64,000 nucleotides of DNA from Thalassotalea sp. 42_200_T64 (GCA_002162925.1 MABC01000055.1:1-64000), one strand, 5' to 3'. Shown: positions 1 through 10,854, counted from the stretch's first letter. The notes: a model not told the origin generated them from the sequence alone. Numbers and translations: made by a program.

Positions 1-42
1 AATGATTTTTTTGCCATAACACTTCCGAGGATAGCTGATACT

Positions 43-426
43 TTAGACAGTTGGATTAATGACAACTTTCAAACACTGACGCCTGCACCTTGAAGTGTTA
101 CGGGTATAAGCTGCTTCTAATGATAGGTCGTAGTTCGTGGTTAAAATATCTTTAACACCTAAACGACAAATCAGTTCATGTATTTTTCCACCTTTGATTG
201 TGTTTACGTGCTCTGCCACATATTTCTTTATGTCACTTTCTTGAAAATTAGTACTTTTAATTGTTTTAAAAAATATTTCTTCGTAGGCTAAGGGAAAAGG
301 TTTTTCATCAGGAAACTTAACATCTATAGATAAATAACTCGTTAATCCATAAAGTAACTGAGACCATGAATTACCATCAGCTATATTATTGATATCGTTC
401 CCTACTAATAATGCAATATCTTCCAT
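43..426 (-). pseudogene. SIR2-like domain protein, N-terminal fragment cut by a repeat
   Basis: 127 codons. The N-terminus (LLVGNDINNI) and the later TTNYDLSLE motif are typical of the NAD-binding SIR2-like domain found in many anti-phage and stand-alone SIR2 proteins. Homologues continue for several hundred residues past TTNYD, but here the frame runs straight into the terminal inverted repeat of a repeat family (75..108). That repeat encodes the meaningless tail from about residue 107, and a stop follows. The intact protein was probably a defence-type NADase or deacylase, but only the fold is supported. The remainder of the gene is not visible to the left. The gene most likely no longer works. 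Confidence 0.6.
75..108. repeat. End of MITE-like repeat family 1 inside the SIR2-like gene
   Basis: This stretch matches the right end of the repeat at 3758..4022 (CCTGCA-CTTGAAGTG...CGGGTATA, ending at 108). Sequence to its left does not resemble the interior of that repeat, so only the terminal inverted repeat is present here or the rest has diverged. Confidence 0.55.
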
Positions 427-650
427 GATTTTCTTAAATAATTTTAATTAGTTACATACTATATCGTATTTAAAATCAAAGGCTATTTTAAATGTAACTT
501 TGAAACATAATAATAACAGTGACCTAGTCAACCCAACTCTGACTCGTCTTTCAATATTATGTAGTTAGAGTTTCCAACTAGAGCTGTTGTGTTCAGCTTG
601 AACTAACAAAATATCACTAATTACCTTTTCATTGACGTTATTTAAGACAA

Positions 651-683
651 AAAAATAGACAAACTAGTAGTTTGTCTATTTTT
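651..683 (-). terminator. Hairpin terminator of the gcv operon, probably bidirectional
   Basis: A perfect 15-bp stem (651..665 with 669..683) and a 3-base loop sit just past the gcvP stop. The arms end in A5/T5, so either strand gives a stem followed by U residues. The rest of the 301-base gap 427..727 is AT-rich and holds no gene that I can see. A short imperfect direct repeat, TTTGTCTA(A)TTTTTAAAT, lies at about 671..711. Confidence 0.75.
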
Positions 684-727
684 AAATACCTTTGTCTAAT
701 TTTTAAATGCTTTATGACACTTACTCA

Positions 728-3637
728 TTAATCTTCGTAAGTAGATACCGCAGGACATGAACAAATTAGGTTACGGTCGCCGTATACGTCATCGATGCGG
801 TTCACGGTTGGCCAGAATTTGTTGGCTGCAACTGCCGCTACTGGGAATACTGCTTCTTGTACCGAGTAGGCACGATTCCAGTTGGCATCAGTGATGTCTG
901 CTAAGGTGTGTGGTGCGTTATGTAGAGGGTTATCTTCTACCGTCCACTCACCTTTTTCTACTTTGCGAATTTCTTCACGAATACACGTCATGGCTTCGAC
1001 GAAACGGTCTAGCTCTACTTTCGCTTCCGATTCGGTTGGCTCAATCATCAGTGTGCCAGCTACCGGGAATGACATGGTTGGTGAGTGGAATCCGTAATCC
1101 ATTAAGCGCTTGGCTACGTCCATTTCAGTGATGCCAGAGGCTTCTTTTAATGGGCGTAAATCAACGATACATTCGTGTGCTACCCGGCCATTTTTACCCG
1201 TATATAAAATTGGGAAATGTTGGCTTAACTTGTGGGTCAGGTAGTTTGCATTCGTGATCGCGTACTTGGTTGAGTCAGTTACACCTTTTTTGCCTAACAT
1301 GGCAACGTACAGGTAAGAGATACATAAAATACCGGCAGAGCCAAATGGTGCGGCAGATACTGCGCCGTTGCCTTTGGTGTCATCGTTCACGGTGATTAAG
1401 GCGTGATCTGGTAAGAATGGTGCCAAGTGGGCTTTTACGCCAATCGGTCCCATACCTGGGCCACCGCCACCGTGTGGAATGGCGAAGGTTTTGTGTAAGT
1501 TTAAGTGGGATACATCTGCACCAATGAAACCAGGAGAGGTAATACCAACCTGGGCGTTCATGTTGGCGCCATCCAGGTAAACCTGACCGCCGTTGTCATG
1601 AATGAGGTCACAAATTTCTTTAATGGTTGTTTCGTAAATACCGTGTGTTGATGGGTAGGTGATCATGATACAAGCAAGGTTTTCAGAATGCTCTTCTGCT
1701 TTTGCTTTTAAGTCGTTCATGTCAACGTTGCCGTCTTTGTCACAGGCAGTAACCACGATTTTCATACCAACCATTTGCGCAGAAGCGGGGTTAGTACCGT
1801 GCGCCGATGATGGAATTAAACAGATGTTACGATGGCTGTCACCGCGGCTTTCGTGGTATTTGTGAATGGCGATAAGACCGGCGTACTCACCTTGTGCACC
1901 CGAGTTTGGTTGCATTGAGATATTGTCGTAACCGGTAAGTTCAACTAACCAGTCGCCTAGCTCGTCGATCATCTGCTTGTAGCCTTGTGCTTGCTCCATT
2001 GGCGCAAACGGGTGCATATTCGCAAATTCAGGCCATGATACCGGGATCATTTGTGCCGTGGCATTAAGCTTCATCGTACATGAGCCTAATGAGATCATTG
2101 AATGGTTCAATGCTAAATCTTTGTTTTCCAGTCTTTTGATGTAACGCAGCATTTCTGTTTCAGAGTGATGCGAGTTAAATACTGGATGGGTCAAAATTGC
2201 CGATTCACGCACAATTGATGCTGGAATTGACGAGTGACCACAATCAATAATGGCGGCATCTAATTTAGCAACGTCTAAGCCATGACCTGTGCCTAATAAG
2301 ATATCGAATAACGCAGCGATGTCTTCACGAGTGGTGGTTTCGTCAACCGATACACTGATTTGACCGTCAACGTCGGTACGCAAGTTAACATTAGCGGCTA
2401 ATGCACGGGCAACAACTTCGTCTTTGCTAGCACCATCAGAGCCGGCTAGGTTAAAGGTTAACGTATCAAAATAGTTCGCATGAATTGCGACTAAGCCTTT
2501 AGACGCAGTACCCGCACATAAAATATCAGCGAAACGGTGAATGCGGTTAGCAATCACTTTTAAGCCTTTAGGGCCATGGTAAATGGCGTAGAATGCTGCC
2601 ATGTTGGCCAATAATACTTGCGCGGTACAAATGTTTGAGTTGGCTTTTTCGCGGCGAATGTGTTGCTCACGCGTTTGCATGGCCATGCGTAAGGCATCTT
2701 TACCACGAGTATCTTTAGACACACCAATGATACGGCCCGGCAATGAACGTTTGTATTTGTCTGATGTGGTGAAGAAGGCGGCGTGTGGTCCACCGTAGCC
2801 CATTGGCACACCAAAGCGCTGGCTTGAACCAATCACTACGTCGGCACCAAGCTCGCCTGGCGCTTTCAGTAATACCAAGCTCATGATATCGGCAGCAACC
2901 GCGACAATACCTTTTTTCGCATGTACTGCTTCGATTAGTGGCGTAATATCGCTTACTTCACCGCTGGCCGTTGGGTATTGTAATAACGCACCAAATACGT
3001 CGTGATTCACTACATCGCTCGCGTCACCCATGACAATGTCAAAACCAAACATTTCAGCACGTTGGGTAACAACGTCAATGGTTTGTGGGAATACGCTGTT
3101 GGCGATGAAGAACAAGTTAGATTTTTTGTTTTTCGATACGCGTTTTGCTAATGCCATGGCTTCAGCAGCGGCAGTACCTTCATCAAGTAATGATGCTGAT
3201 GCTAAGTCTAAGCCAGTTAAGTCTAAACACATTTGTTGGTAGTTTAATAATGCTTCTAAACGACCTTGAGCAATTTCTGGCTGGTAAGGCGTATACGCGG
3301 TGTACCAACCTGGATTTTCCAACACGTTACGTAAAATCACGTTAGGGGTATGCGTTGGGTAGTAACCTAAACCAATGTAAGAGGTGTTCACCTGGTTCAA
3401 GCTGGCAACGGCTTTTAAGTCGCTTAGGGCTTTAACTTCGGTTTTGCTTTCGCCAATGGCTGGTAAATTTGCTAAACGAATATTGGCAGGTACGATTTCA
3501 TCGATTAATGCGTCAATAGAATCTGCGCCTATTTCCGCTAACATCGCTGCTGTTTGTGCGGCATCAGGACCAATATGGCGGCGAATGAAATCTTCAGTTT
3601 GTTCTAACTGGCTCAAGGTTTGAATAGACATAGTCAT
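728..3637 (-). CDS. gcvP: Glycine dehydrogenase (decarboxylating), P protein
   Basis: The P protein of the cytosolic glycine cleavage system decarboxylates glycine with PLP and passes the aminomethyl group to lipoyl-GcvH. About 969 residues is the full length of the single-chain (fused alpha/beta) type. The PLP lysine lies near residue 718 in NLHKTF, followed by the glycine-rich [10 protein letters not shown]. The N-terminus ([13 protein letters not shown]) is standard. An ATG at 3637 or 3631 is preferred over the GTG at 3640. It is the last gene of gcvT-gcvH-gcvP, but a 265-bp repeat separates it from gcvH, so its expression may partly depend on sequence within or after that repeat. A strong hairpin follows. 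Confidence 0.97.
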   Translation of the reverse strand: MTMSIQTLSQLEQTEDFIRRHIGPDAAQTAAMLAEIGADSIDALIDEIVPANIRLANLPAIGESKTEVKALSDLKAVASLNQVNTSYIGLGYYPTHTPNVILRNVLENPGWYTAYTPYQPEIAQGRLEALLNYQQMCLDLTGLDLASASLLDEGTAAAEAMALAKRVSKNKKSNLFFIANSVFPQTIDVVTQRAEMFGFDIVMGDASDVVNHDVFGALLQYPTASGEVSDITPLIEAVHAKKGIVAVAADIMSLVLLKAPGELGADVVIGSSQRFGVPMGYGGPHAAFFTTSDKYKRSLPGRIIGVSKDTRGKDALRMAMQTREQHIRREKANSNICTAQVLLANMAAFYAIYHGPKGLKVIANRIHRFADILCAGTASKGLVAIHANYFDTLTFNLAGSDGASKDEVVARALAANVNLRTDVDGQISVSVDETTTREDIAALFDILLGTGHGLDVAKLDAAIIDCGHSSIPASIVRESAILTHPVFNSHHSETEMLRYIKRLENKDLALNHSMISLGSCTMKLNATAQMIPVSWPEFANMHPFAPMEQAQGYKQMIDELGDWLVELTGYDNISMQPNSGAQGEYAGLIAIHKYHESRGDSHRNICLIPSSAHGTNPASAQMVGMKIVVTACDKDGNVDMNDLKAKAEEHSENLACIMITYPSTHGIYETTIKEICDLIHDNGGQVYLDGANMNAQVGITSPGFIGADVSHLNLHKTFAIPHGGGGPGMGPIGVKAHLAPFLPDHALITVNDDTKGNGAVSAAPFGSAGILCISYLYVAMLGKKGVTDSTKYAITNANYLTHKLSQHFPILYTGKNGRVAHECIVDLRPLKEASGITEMDVAKRLMDYGFHSPTMSFPVAGTLMIEPTESEAKVELDRFVEAMTCIREEIRKVEKGEWTVEDNPLHNAPHTLADITDANWNRAYSVQEAVFPVAAVAANKFWPTVNRIDDVYGDRNLICSCPAVSTYED

Positions 3638-3757
3638 CACTTATAACATCAAAAAAATTTAATACATTAACAATGCCCTACTTACCGCTATATTCATGCT
3701 ATGCGATTTAGCCAGAGTATTATTAAAACAATAAACCCCAAGCAAACGCTCAGGGTC

Positions 3758-4022
3758 TATACCCGTTCCACTTCAACATGCGGGATTTCAGTGGGAGTTA
3801 AAAGCAATTTAGGCAAGGCATTAAATTTAGAGAATGGTTGTTCCATTGTTAAAATTAATAACGCGGCATAAATTGCTTTTAAACCCATCGAAGAAGTCCT
3901 TGAGCAATACCACTACGTCGTTTCAGCTATTTGAAAGGGAATAACCATTTCTACATAACTGCGCCTTGTATTGGCATCGCTCAAGAACTCTGAAACCTGC
4001 ATCTTGAAGTGGATCGGGTATA
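3758..4022. repeat. MITE-like repeat, family 1 (265 bp), within the gcv operon
   Basis: The ends are inverted repeats of about 24 bases: TATACCCG-TCCACTTCAA at the left and TTGAAGTGGA-CGGGTATA at the right. It has no coding capacity. The interior, read on the minus strand, matches 62177..62410 closely, including the stretch around CGACGTAGTGG-ATTGCTCAAG and the stretch ATTTATGCCGCGTTAT. It occupies nearly all of the gcvH-gcvP gap (3638..4042), so transcripts of the operon must cross it. Confidence 0.85.
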
Positions 4023-4042
4023 TAACTAACTGAATAACTTAA

Positions 4043-4432
4043 TTATTCGTCATCAACTACGTTTTTGTAACCTTCCGCATCTAATAACGCGTCTAGTTCG
4101 CCAGCATCGTCTAATTTGACTTTGAACATCCAACCGTCGCCGAACGCGTCAGAGTTAACTAACTCTGGTGAATCTTCAAGGTCTTCGTTTACGGCAATTA
4201 CTTCACCAGAAACTGGTGCGTAAATGTCTGAAGCGGCTTTTACTGACTCTGCAACGGCTACGTCGTCACCAACGCTAATTTCGTCACCAACGTCTGGTAA
4301 TTCAACAAATACCATGTCACCTAAAAGTTCTTGTGCGTGTTCAGAAATACCGATAGTAACGGTACCGTCACCTTCGTTACGAACCCACTCGTGTGATGTG
4401 GCGTATTTTAACTCAGAAGGAATGTTGCTCAT
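4043..4432 (-). CDS. gcvH: Glycine cleavage system H protein
   Basis: GcvH is the lipoylated shuttle that carries the aminomethyl intermediate from GcvP to GcvT and is reoxidised by lipoamide dehydrogenase. 129 residues is the normal length. The lipoyl-lysine is K65 in the motif ESVKAASD, and the N-terminal SHEWV is typical. It is the middle gene of the operon, 132 bases after gcvT; I see nothing notable in that gap. Confidence 0.97.
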   Translation of the reverse strand: MSNIPSELKYATSHEWVRNEGDGTVTIGISEHAQELLGDMVFVELPDVGDEISVGDDVAVAESVKAASDIYAPVSGEVIAVNEDLEDSPELVNSDAFGDGWMFKVKLDDAGELDALLDAEGYKNVVDDE

Positions 4433-4564
4433 TTTTATAGTTCCTAAAAATATTTAAATTTGTAAAATTGTAAATCTGTTATTAAATTTGATGATCTAGC
4501 TCTTAACAGCTTAGCCAAAAAATTTAAGAAATAAATAGTTAATTGCTAATTATCGGGCTTAATC

Positions 4565-5662
4565 TTAAAAGCACTTCTTACCATTGCGCACGAAACTTGG
4601 CTTGATTACTTTAACAGTAACCGATTTCTTCCGCATTTCTACTTCACAAGTCTCGCCAATTGAACGAGGAACACGTGCCATCGCAATGGAGTGACCTAAA
4701 GTTGGTGAGAATGTGCCTGAGGTGATCACCCCTTCTTCGCCATTTACCAATACTTTTAAACCAGTACGTAATACGCCTTTCTCTTCCATGACTAAACCAA
4801 CTAACTTGTGCTGGTCGCCAGCGGCACGTTGTGCGGCTAAAGCTTCACGGCCGATAAAGTTACGATCGCTCGGTTCCCAGGCAATGGTCCAGGCCATGTT
4901 AGCAGCTAAAGGCGATACCGTCTCATCCATATCTAAACCGTAAAGGTTCATGCCGGCTTCTAAACGTAAGGTATCACGAGCGCCTAAACCACATGGTGCA
5001 ACACCAACGTCTAGTAGTTGTTGCCAAAATGAGGCCGCTTGCTCTTGTGGTAATGCAATTTCATAACCTGACTCACCAGTGTAACCGGTAGTGGCAATGA
5101 ATAAATCACCGGCTTGCGCGCTAAAAAACGGCTTCATGCCATCAACGGCTGCCGTTTGTTCAGCATTAAGTAGTGTAGCAACTTTCGCTTTTGCCTGTGG
5201 GCCTTGCACGGCAATCATGGCAAACTCAGGACGTTCGGTAATGGTAACGTCAAAGTTAGCGGCTTGGCTGTTGATCCAGGCTAAATCTTTTTCACGCGTT
5301 GCCGAGTTTACTACTAAGCGGTAATCGGTTGTGGTGAAGTAATACACGATCAAATCATCAATAACGCCACCTTGCTCATTACACATACCGGTGTAAAGTG
5401 CTTTACCGGCAACTTCAAGTTTAGCAACATCGTTAATCACCAAACGACGTAAAAAGGCTTGTGCATCGCTGCCTTGTACATCAACAATGGTCATGTGTGA
5501 TACATCAAACATACCGGCATTGGTACGAACGGCATGATGCTCTTCAATTTGTGAACCATAGTTGATTGGCATTTCCCAACCGTAGAAATCTACCATCTTG
5601 GCAGCAGATTCTAAATGCTTTGCGTGTAGTACAGTTTTATTCGTCATATTGCTTTCACTCAT
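4565..5662 (-). CDS. gcvT: Aminomethyltransferase, T protein of glycine cleavage
   Basis: GcvT moves the methylene group from aminomethyl-lipoyl-GcvH to tetrahydrofolate, releasing ammonia. 365 residues is normal. [16 protein letters not shown] is the characteristic folate-binding and active-site segment, and DVSHM near the N-terminus is also typical. ATGs at 5662 and 5647 are both possible starts. It is the first gene of gcvT-gcvH-gcvP. The upstream gap 5663..5915 carries the terminator of the ubi genes. I looked for a glycine riboswitch there and did not recognise one. Confidence 0.97.
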   Translation of the reverse strand: MSESNMTNKTVLHAKHLESAAKMVDFYGWEMPINYGSQIEEHHAVRTNAGMFDVSHMTIVDVQGSDAQAFLRRLVINDVAKLEVAGKALYTGMCNEQGGVIDDLIVYYFTTTDYRLVVNSATREKDLAWINSQAANFDVTITERPEFAMIAVQGPQAKAKVATLLNAEQTAAVDGMKPFFSAQAGDLFIATTGYTGESGYEIALPQEQAASFWQQLLDVGVAPCGLGARDTLRLEAGMNLYGLDMDETVSPLAANMAWTIAWEPSDRNFIGREALAAQRAAGDQHKLVGLVMEEKGVLRTGLKVLVNGEEGVITSGTFSPTLGHSIAMARVPRSIGETCEVEMRKKSVTVKVIKPSFVRNGKKCF

Positions 5663-5813
5663 TGCTTTACCCTAGTTCCAATCACTAGCCTATATCTAAT
5701 TTATTGAAATTTTAGGTCTTGATGATCTGATTAACGGTTCTGGTTAAACCTTAGCCAAATCGCTACGAAATTTTGCGATAGATTATACTCTGCCAATTTC
5801 ACAGGATCAATTC

Positions 5814-5842
5814 AAAACGGGTATTTTTAAAATAAAAACCCG
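5814..5842 (-). terminator. Hairpin terminator after ubiI
   Basis: On the minus strand an inverted repeat with CGGG/CCCG ends and an A/T-rich inner stem (5818..5842) is followed by TTTT. It lies 74 bases past the ubiI stop and before gcvT, as expected for the end of the pepP-ubiH-ubiI run. Confidence 0.5.
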
Positions 5843-5915
5843 AATTTAAAAATAATTCCGAACTATATTTCAACAAAAAAGCGATAACCGAATAAAATTT
5901 CACAGCTAGTTCTTA

Positions 5916-7145
5916 TTATGCCAGTGGATCTTGCACTTTACACAGTTTTGGTAAGTCACTGCGACTACCCATTGCCTGTTTGAGAAGCAGTTTCTTTAGC
6001 GACGCCACGTTATTTAATAACGACATACCCAAGCCGCGAATAAATTTGGGTAAAGTTTGTTGCAGACTAAAACCTTGCTTGATTGACTCCATCGCCACGA
6101 TCATTTCGCTGGCATCACTTTTGCGCCAGCGGCTGAAATGGCCCAATGCTTGCGCATCGTTTAATGCTTTGCCTTGTACACAAATATCAGCAAGCGTTTG
6201 CGCCAACGCAGCGGCATCTACCAAACCCAGATTTACGCCCTGGCCTGCTAACGGGTGAATGGTATGGGCAGCATCGCCAATCAGCACCACTCGGTCTTTG
6301 ACAAAATCACGCACCAAACGCATGGTTAACGGAAACGATACGCGCTCGCTTTGCAAGCGGATATTGCCTAACTTGCCATCACTGGCCGCCAAGATCTCTT
6401 TATTAAAATCGTCAGTGGATAACGCCTTAATACGCTCGGCCTGCTCAGGTGGCAGTGACCAAACAATAGAACAAGTGTTCTGCTGATACAGTGGTAAAAA
6501 GGCCAACGGCCCGCTGGGTAAGAACACTTGCCAGGCGGTATTTTGGTGGCCTTGGGCGCATTCAACGGTGGCCACTACGGCATGGTGATCGTAATCGCGA
6601 AAGGTCATCGCCATGTCCAGCTGCTTGCGTACCCATGAATTGGCACCATCGGCGCCGATGACTAATTTGGCCATTATTGGCGGTTGCTCGGCAAAACTTA
6701 AAAACACTTCACTGCCACCTACCGCCATGCTGGTGATATTTTCTGGAATAAAGCGAATGCCAGAGTCTTGCTCGGCTTTGTGCCACAGCGCATTACGAAT
6801 GATGTCGTTTTCAATAATGCTGCCTAAATTGTCAGCGCCAGAGCCTGTGGGTATATCACTTTGGTCAAAATCTAAATGGCCATAGCCGTCTTTATCCCAT
6901 ACATGCATATTGCTATAGGCTTGTGAACGCACCGCGCAAATATCATCCCATACGCAGAGGTTAGTAAACAGTTGCTTACTGGCATTGTTAATGGCGCTCA
7001 CTCTTAGGTGTGGCTGTTCCTTAATGCTATGCAATTCTTGGCTATCAATCACCGCCACCGAAAGGGACGTTTGCTGGCGAATGGCCAGTGCGGTAGTAAG
7101 CCCTACCATGCCACCACCTACAATGACGATATCGATATTTTTCAT
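5916..7145 (-). CDS. ubiI: 2-polyprenylphenol 6-hydroxylase, FAD-dependent (UbiI)
   Basis: A flavin monooxygenase of ubiquinone synthesis that hydroxylates ring carbon C5 in E. coli numbering. Visible are the FAD-binding VGGGMVGL at the N-terminus, the DG motif (ADGANSWVR) near the middle and the second FAD motif GDAAHTIHPLAGQGVNLG. The segment MHVWDKDGYGHLDFD and the position directly after ubiH match UbiI (VisC) better than UbiF. 409 residues is normal. It is the last of the minus-strand set ygfB-pepP-ubiH-ubiI, the same order as in E. coli. Confidence 0.9.
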   Translation of the reverse strand: MKNIDIVIVGGGMVGLTTALAIRQQTSLSVAVIDSQELHSIKEQPHLRVSAINNASKQLFTNLCVWDDICAVRSQAYSNMHVWDKDGYGHLDFDQSDIPTGSGADNLGSIIENDIIRNALWHKAEQDSGIRFIPENITSMAVGGSEVFLSFAEQPPIMAKLVIGADGANSWVRKQLDMAMTFRDYDHHAVVATVECAQGHQNTAWQVFLPSGPLAFLPLYQQNTCSIVWSLPPEQAERIKALSTDDFNKEILAASDGKLGNIRLQSERVSFPLTMRLVRDFVKDRVVLIGDAAHTIHPLAGQGVNLGLVDAAALAQTLADICVQGKALNDAQALGHFSRWRKSDASEMIVAMESIKQGFSLQQTLPKFIRGLGMSLLNNVASLKKLLLKQAMGSRSDLPKLCKVQDPLA

Positions 7146-7207
7146 AGTGTTGTTCTTATCTGTTCTTTTAATCTATAAGTTTTAATATTTAAATTCTATT
7201 CGCTAGC

Positions 7208-8446
7208 TCATTTGCTGCGATGGCCCATGGTTTTCTGCGCCAGTGCCGCTTTTAATGGCGACAGGTAATTTAATACTTTTAAGCCAACACCGCGGCCCAC
7301 CACTAAGGGTAAATAGTTGTTGGAAAACAAATGCACCAACGAGTCGGTTAAGGCGATCACTTGTTGGTGATCTGTGGCTCGGTTATCCGCATATTGACGT
7401 AACAACTGATGCTCACCTAAATCCAGTTTCAAGCCCAGTTTTTCTGGGTTATTGTTAGCGTCTTTCAAGGCCTGTTCAAACATCTGCGCCAACACTTGCA
7501 CGTCGCGCATGCCCAAATTAAAGCCCTGGCCGGCAATTGGATGTAAAGTATGCGAGGCATTGCCAATTAATGCCATACGATGATGAATTTGCTCTTCGGC
7601 TTTGATCAGCTTTAACGGGAAGCTAAAGCGCTTACCAACGCTGTCAATACTGCCCAGCCAATGGCCAAACTCTTGCGCTAACTGCTCGGCAAAATCGGCA
7701 TCATTGAGTGCTAAAATCTGCTCAACTTGCTCAGTAGCTACCGTCCACACCAAAGAACACCGGCCTTCGGTCATCGGCAACATGGCAATAGGGCCATATT
7801 CGGTAAAGCGCTCAAAGGCACGGCCATTATGGGCTTTTTCCGGGGTGACATTGGCAATGATCGCCACTTGTTGATAATCGTCAGTGCTACTGGTTATTTT
7901 TGCCTGAGCCCGACATACCGACTGGCCGCCATCACAACCGAGCAACAAACTGCCCTTGAGTTGTTCAGCTGAGGCAAAACTCACGTTCACACTTTGTTGC
8001 TGCCAGACAATATCGGTGATGGTTTGTGGGGCAAAAAACTGTACATTACTGCATTGCTTTAGCGGTTTCAGCAAGCTGTTGCCTATGGCCTGTAATTCGG
8101 CCACATAGCCTAACGCCGATACGTCATAATCGCTGGCTCTCATTCTCGCTTTGCCATAATGGCCGCGATCTGAGATATGAATGTCGCGAATTGCCATGGC
8201 ATCACTTTTTAACGTTTGCCAGGCCGCTAGTTCGTTTAGGTAAGTGGCACTGCCATGCGATAAGGCAATAACTCTGGCATCATAACTTTTCGGCAAGTCA
8301 TCATTAATGGCAAAGGCCTCAACAACGGCAATCGATAAAGGCGTACCATCGCTGTGCGTTAGTTTTGACAAGGCAAGCGCCATGCTGGCGCCGGCAAGGC
8401 CAGCGCCGGAGATTATTACGTCAAAATGTTGTATTTTTTTGCTCAT
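7208..8446 (-). CDS. ubiH: 2-octaprenyl-6-methoxyphenol hydroxylase, FAD-dependent (UbiH)
   Basis: The second flavin hydroxylase of ubiquinone synthesis (C1 hydroxylation in E. coli). Features are the FAD motif ISGAGLAGASMAL, the UbiH-type segments YDARVIALSHGS and HISDRGHYG, and GNASHTLHPIAGQGFNLG. 412 residues, slightly longer than the E. coli protein. It is followed by ubiI after 62 bases and preceded by pepP. The spacer to pepP is longer (188 bases) and holds a short 7-base tandem repeat. Confidence 0.93.
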   Translation of the reverse strand: MSKKIQHFDVIISGAGLAGASMALALSKLTHSDGTPLSIAVVEAFAINDDLPKSYDARVIALSHGSATYLNELAAWQTLKSDAMAIRDIHISDRGHYGKARMRASDYDVSALGYVAELQAIGNSLLKPLKQCSNVQFFAPQTITDIVWQQQSVNVSFASAEQLKGSLLLGCDGGQSVCRAQAKITSSTDDYQQVAIIANVTPEKAHNGRAFERFTEYGPIAMLPMTEGRCSLVWTVATEQVEQILALNDADFAEQLAQEFGHWLGSIDSVGKRFSFPLKLIKAEEQIHHRMALIGNASHTLHPIAGQGFNLGMRDVQVLAQMFEQALKDANNNPEKLGLKLDLGEHQLLRQYADNRATDHQQVIALTDSLVHLFSNNYLPLVVGRGVGLKVLNYLSPLKAALAQKTMGHRSK

Positions 8447-8490
8447 AATGTTTGTTTGCTAAATTTTAACTTCGTTAAGGCAAAAGGTAC

Positions 8491-8525
8491 TAGGAACTAG
8501 GAACTAGGAACTAGGAACTAGGAAC
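8491..8525. repeat. Five tandem copies of TAGGAAC
   Basis: A perfect 7-base direct repeat (TAGGAAC x5) in the spacer between pepP and ubiH. It is non-coding. No function is evident, and copy number could vary by slippage. Confidence 0.9.
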
Positions 8526-8634
8526 TACAATATTTTTAAGCACTGTATGTCAATAATAAAGTGCGTACATTGATGAAGCACAACTTAATGAAAACATTAC
8601 GCTATCCACGCTCTTCGTTTCTCGTCTCTCGTTT

Positions 8635-9984
8635 CTACTTCGCCATCACCGCTTCAATCTCTGCGATGGTTTTTGGCGCCGTGGTGGTTAAATTTTCATA
8701 ACCGGTTTCGGTGACTAAAATATTATCTTCAATGCGCACACCTAAGCCCTGCCATTTTTCATCAACATCGGCTTCGGCGTCTATGTATAATCCTGGCTCG
8801 ATGGTCATTACCATGCCGGCTTTAAAGCTGCGTAGCTGATTTTTATTCTCATCCATTTGATAGTCACCAACATCGTGCACATCCAGGCCTAACCAGTGAC
8901 CTAAGCCATGGATGAAGAATTTCTTACAGGCTTTTTCTTCGATTAAGGTATCCAGTTCACCAGTTAACAAACCTAGTTCATACAAGCCTGTGGTTAATAC
9001 GTCGTTGGCTACTTTGTTGGCAATGGCAAAGTTACTGCCTGGTTTGATGGTTTTAATAGCAGAAAATTGCGACTCTAACACTAAGTTATACAATGCCGCT
9101 TGCGCTTCGTTAAACTTACCATCTACCGGAAAAGTACGCGTGATATCGGCGGCATAGCCAGATAATTCGGCACCAGCATCAATCAGCAATAAATCGCCAT
9201 CAACCAATACTTCATCGTTATCGGTGTAATGCAAAATCGTCGCATTTTCACCGCCTCCCACAATAGAACCGTAGGCGGCTGCACGGGCGCCGTTTGCGGC
9301 AAACTCATGCAATATTTCGGCTTCTACCTGATATTCAAACTGGCCCTGAGCAGCAAACGCCATGGCGCGTTTATGAGCATTGCCAGAGATCACATTGGCT
9401 TCGCGCATTACCGCAATTTCCGCAGCCGATTTAATCAAGCGCATTTCATGAATGCTGTCACGAATATCTATGATGGTATTTGGCGCCTTTAATCCTTGCT
9501 TGGCACCGCCACGTAATACTTCTAAACAGGCAAACACTAAATTATCAAATTCGGCTTGTGCCCCTTGGGCAAACAATAGCGTTTGTTTGCCGTTGATGTA
9601 CATTGGCAGAATTTGTTCTAGTTCGTCTAAGGTGTAAGCAAGATCAACTTTAAATTGAATTTCAGCCTGCTCAGCCCCTACTCTACGGCCGTGCCATACT
9701 TCTTGTTCTGGATCTTTATCACGGCAAAATAATACAGTTTCAGTTGCCGCTTCGGTCATGGTTAATGCCGGATCATTTTTCACCAACACCAATAACGCAT
9801 CAGGCTCATGAAAACCGCTTAAGTAATAAAAATCTTTGTCCTGGCAAAACAGGTATTCGGTATCGCGAGAGCGAGTGACTTCTTTCGCAGCGGGTATTAA
9901 CGCCACTGAGTTATCAGGCATGGTGGCCAATAATGCGGCGCGACGAGCAACAAACTCGTCCATATCAATTCGGGTATGTTTCAT
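8635..9984 (-). CDS. pepP: Xaa-Pro aminopeptidase P
   Basis: A cytosolic dinuclear metal aminopeptidase (M24B, pita-bread fold) that removes N-terminal residues before proline. 449 residues, as in the family. The metal-ligand segments are visible: LLIDAGAELSGYAADITRTF, HGLGHWLGLDVHDVG, MTIEPGLYI and GVRIEDNILVT. The N-terminal creatinase-like domain comes first. It lies 62 bases after ygfB, and the ygfB-pepP-ubiH-ubiI order is conserved with enterobacteria. Confidence 0.95.
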   Translation of the reverse strand: MKHTRIDMDEFVARRAALLATMPDNSVALIPAAKEVTRSRDTEYLFCQDKDFYYLSGFHEPDALLVLVKNDPALTMTEAATETVLFCRDKDPEQEVWHGRRVGAEQAEIQFKVDLAYTLDELEQILPMYINGKQTLLFAQGAQAEFDNLVFACLEVLRGGAKQGLKAPNTIIDIRDSIHEMRLIKSAAEIAVMREANVISGNAHKRAMAFAAQGQFEYQVEAEILHEFAANGARAAAYGSIVGGGENATILHYTDNDEVLVDGDLLLIDAGAELSGYAADITRTFPVDGKFNEAQAALYNLVLESQFSAIKTIKPGSNFAIANKVANDVLTTGLYELGLLTGELDTLIEEKACKKFFIHGLGHWLGLDVHDVGDYQMDENKNQLRSFKAGMVMTIEPGLYIDAEADVDEKWQGLGVRIEDNILVTETGYENLTTTAPKTIAEIEAVMAK

Positions 9985-10046
9985 AGTTAACGTTTCAAGT
10001 AGTAGTTAATTCAGTAAGGCTAATGCCATAAGACTAGTGCAAAAAC

Positions 10047-10616
10047 TTAGTGCAAAGTTTTTGTCGATGCGCTTAAGTCGGGTTTAGCGCCCAATTCTGC
10101 AAAACATAACAATGCTGAAATACGCACATACTCTAAAATTTCATAATAGGCCTGTTCGGTATCTTCGTCTTCGTCGAGTTCATTTGATAAGTTGGCAATG
10201 TCGGCAAAATCTTTAATGATCTCGTCAACTTCTTCAGAAAATTTAGCTTTATTTTGTTGTTGTAAGCCAAACCCCAGGTTAAAGCCTTGCACCCATAATC
10301 CTATTGCATGACCACGTTCTACCATAGCTTCATCGTCATCGGGCACTAATAATTGAAAAGTAAAATTATCATCGAGCACGGCTTGCCAGATCTCGCCATA
10401 CATGGTTTTAATTAAATCTTTTAGCTGTTTGCCTAAGCCTTCACCATTATTGAAAAAGTCATTGATGATGGGTAAGTAGCCTTCGTCTTCAAACGGAAAA
10501 CCCGAGCTGATGATCCCGGTTAACAAGCCATGAATTTCGGAGGCGTGGCCCTGAAAATTCTCACCACCAAGGGCTGCTTGCACATTGGCAAAAGATAAAG
10601 AGTTTTGTTCTGACAT
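10047..10616 (-). CDS. ygfB: UPF0149 family protein YgfB
   Basis: 189 residues, acidic and all-alpha by composition. The segment HGLLTGIISSGFP, the GFNLGFG stretch and the acidic DEDEDTEQAYYEILEYVRISALL are characteristic of UPF0149/YgfB. Biochemical role is uncertain in most species. It stands first in the pepP-ubiH-ubiI run, divergent from the 6S RNA. In E. coli zapA lies between the two, but here the gap is only about 250 bases and has no zapA. Confidence 0.9.
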   Translation of the reverse strand: MSEQNSLSFANVQAALGGENFQGHASEIHGLLTGIISSGFPFEDEGYLPIINDFFNNGEGLGKQLKDLIKTMYGEIWQAVLDDNFTFQLLVPDDDEAMVERGHAIGLWVQGFNLGFGLQQQNKAKFSEEVDEIIKDFADIANLSNELDEDEDTEQAYYEILEYVRISALLCFAELGAKPDLSASTKTLH

Positions 10617-10854
10617 GTGTTTCGACTCTAATTACAGAAAATAATGGTATAATCGTAACATTTGAACGGCCTTCGAACCAGTAAATAGCCATTTACTACA
10701 CTTAGTTAGCTAATTTCTGCGCCTAGTTAAGCTTAAGTAAAAATAATTTTATGACAATTGTTATAAAATCAACCACTTTGATTTAATAATCGGCACTTAG
10801 ACACTCTCGGACTAATTTATTACAATTTTATACACCCAAAGCCCTTTGAAAGTG

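Noticed and set aside
5663-5915. Glycine riboswitch upstream of gcvT
   Set aside because: None of the conserved glycine aptamer segments could be found; the gap is AT-rich and contains the ubiI terminator.
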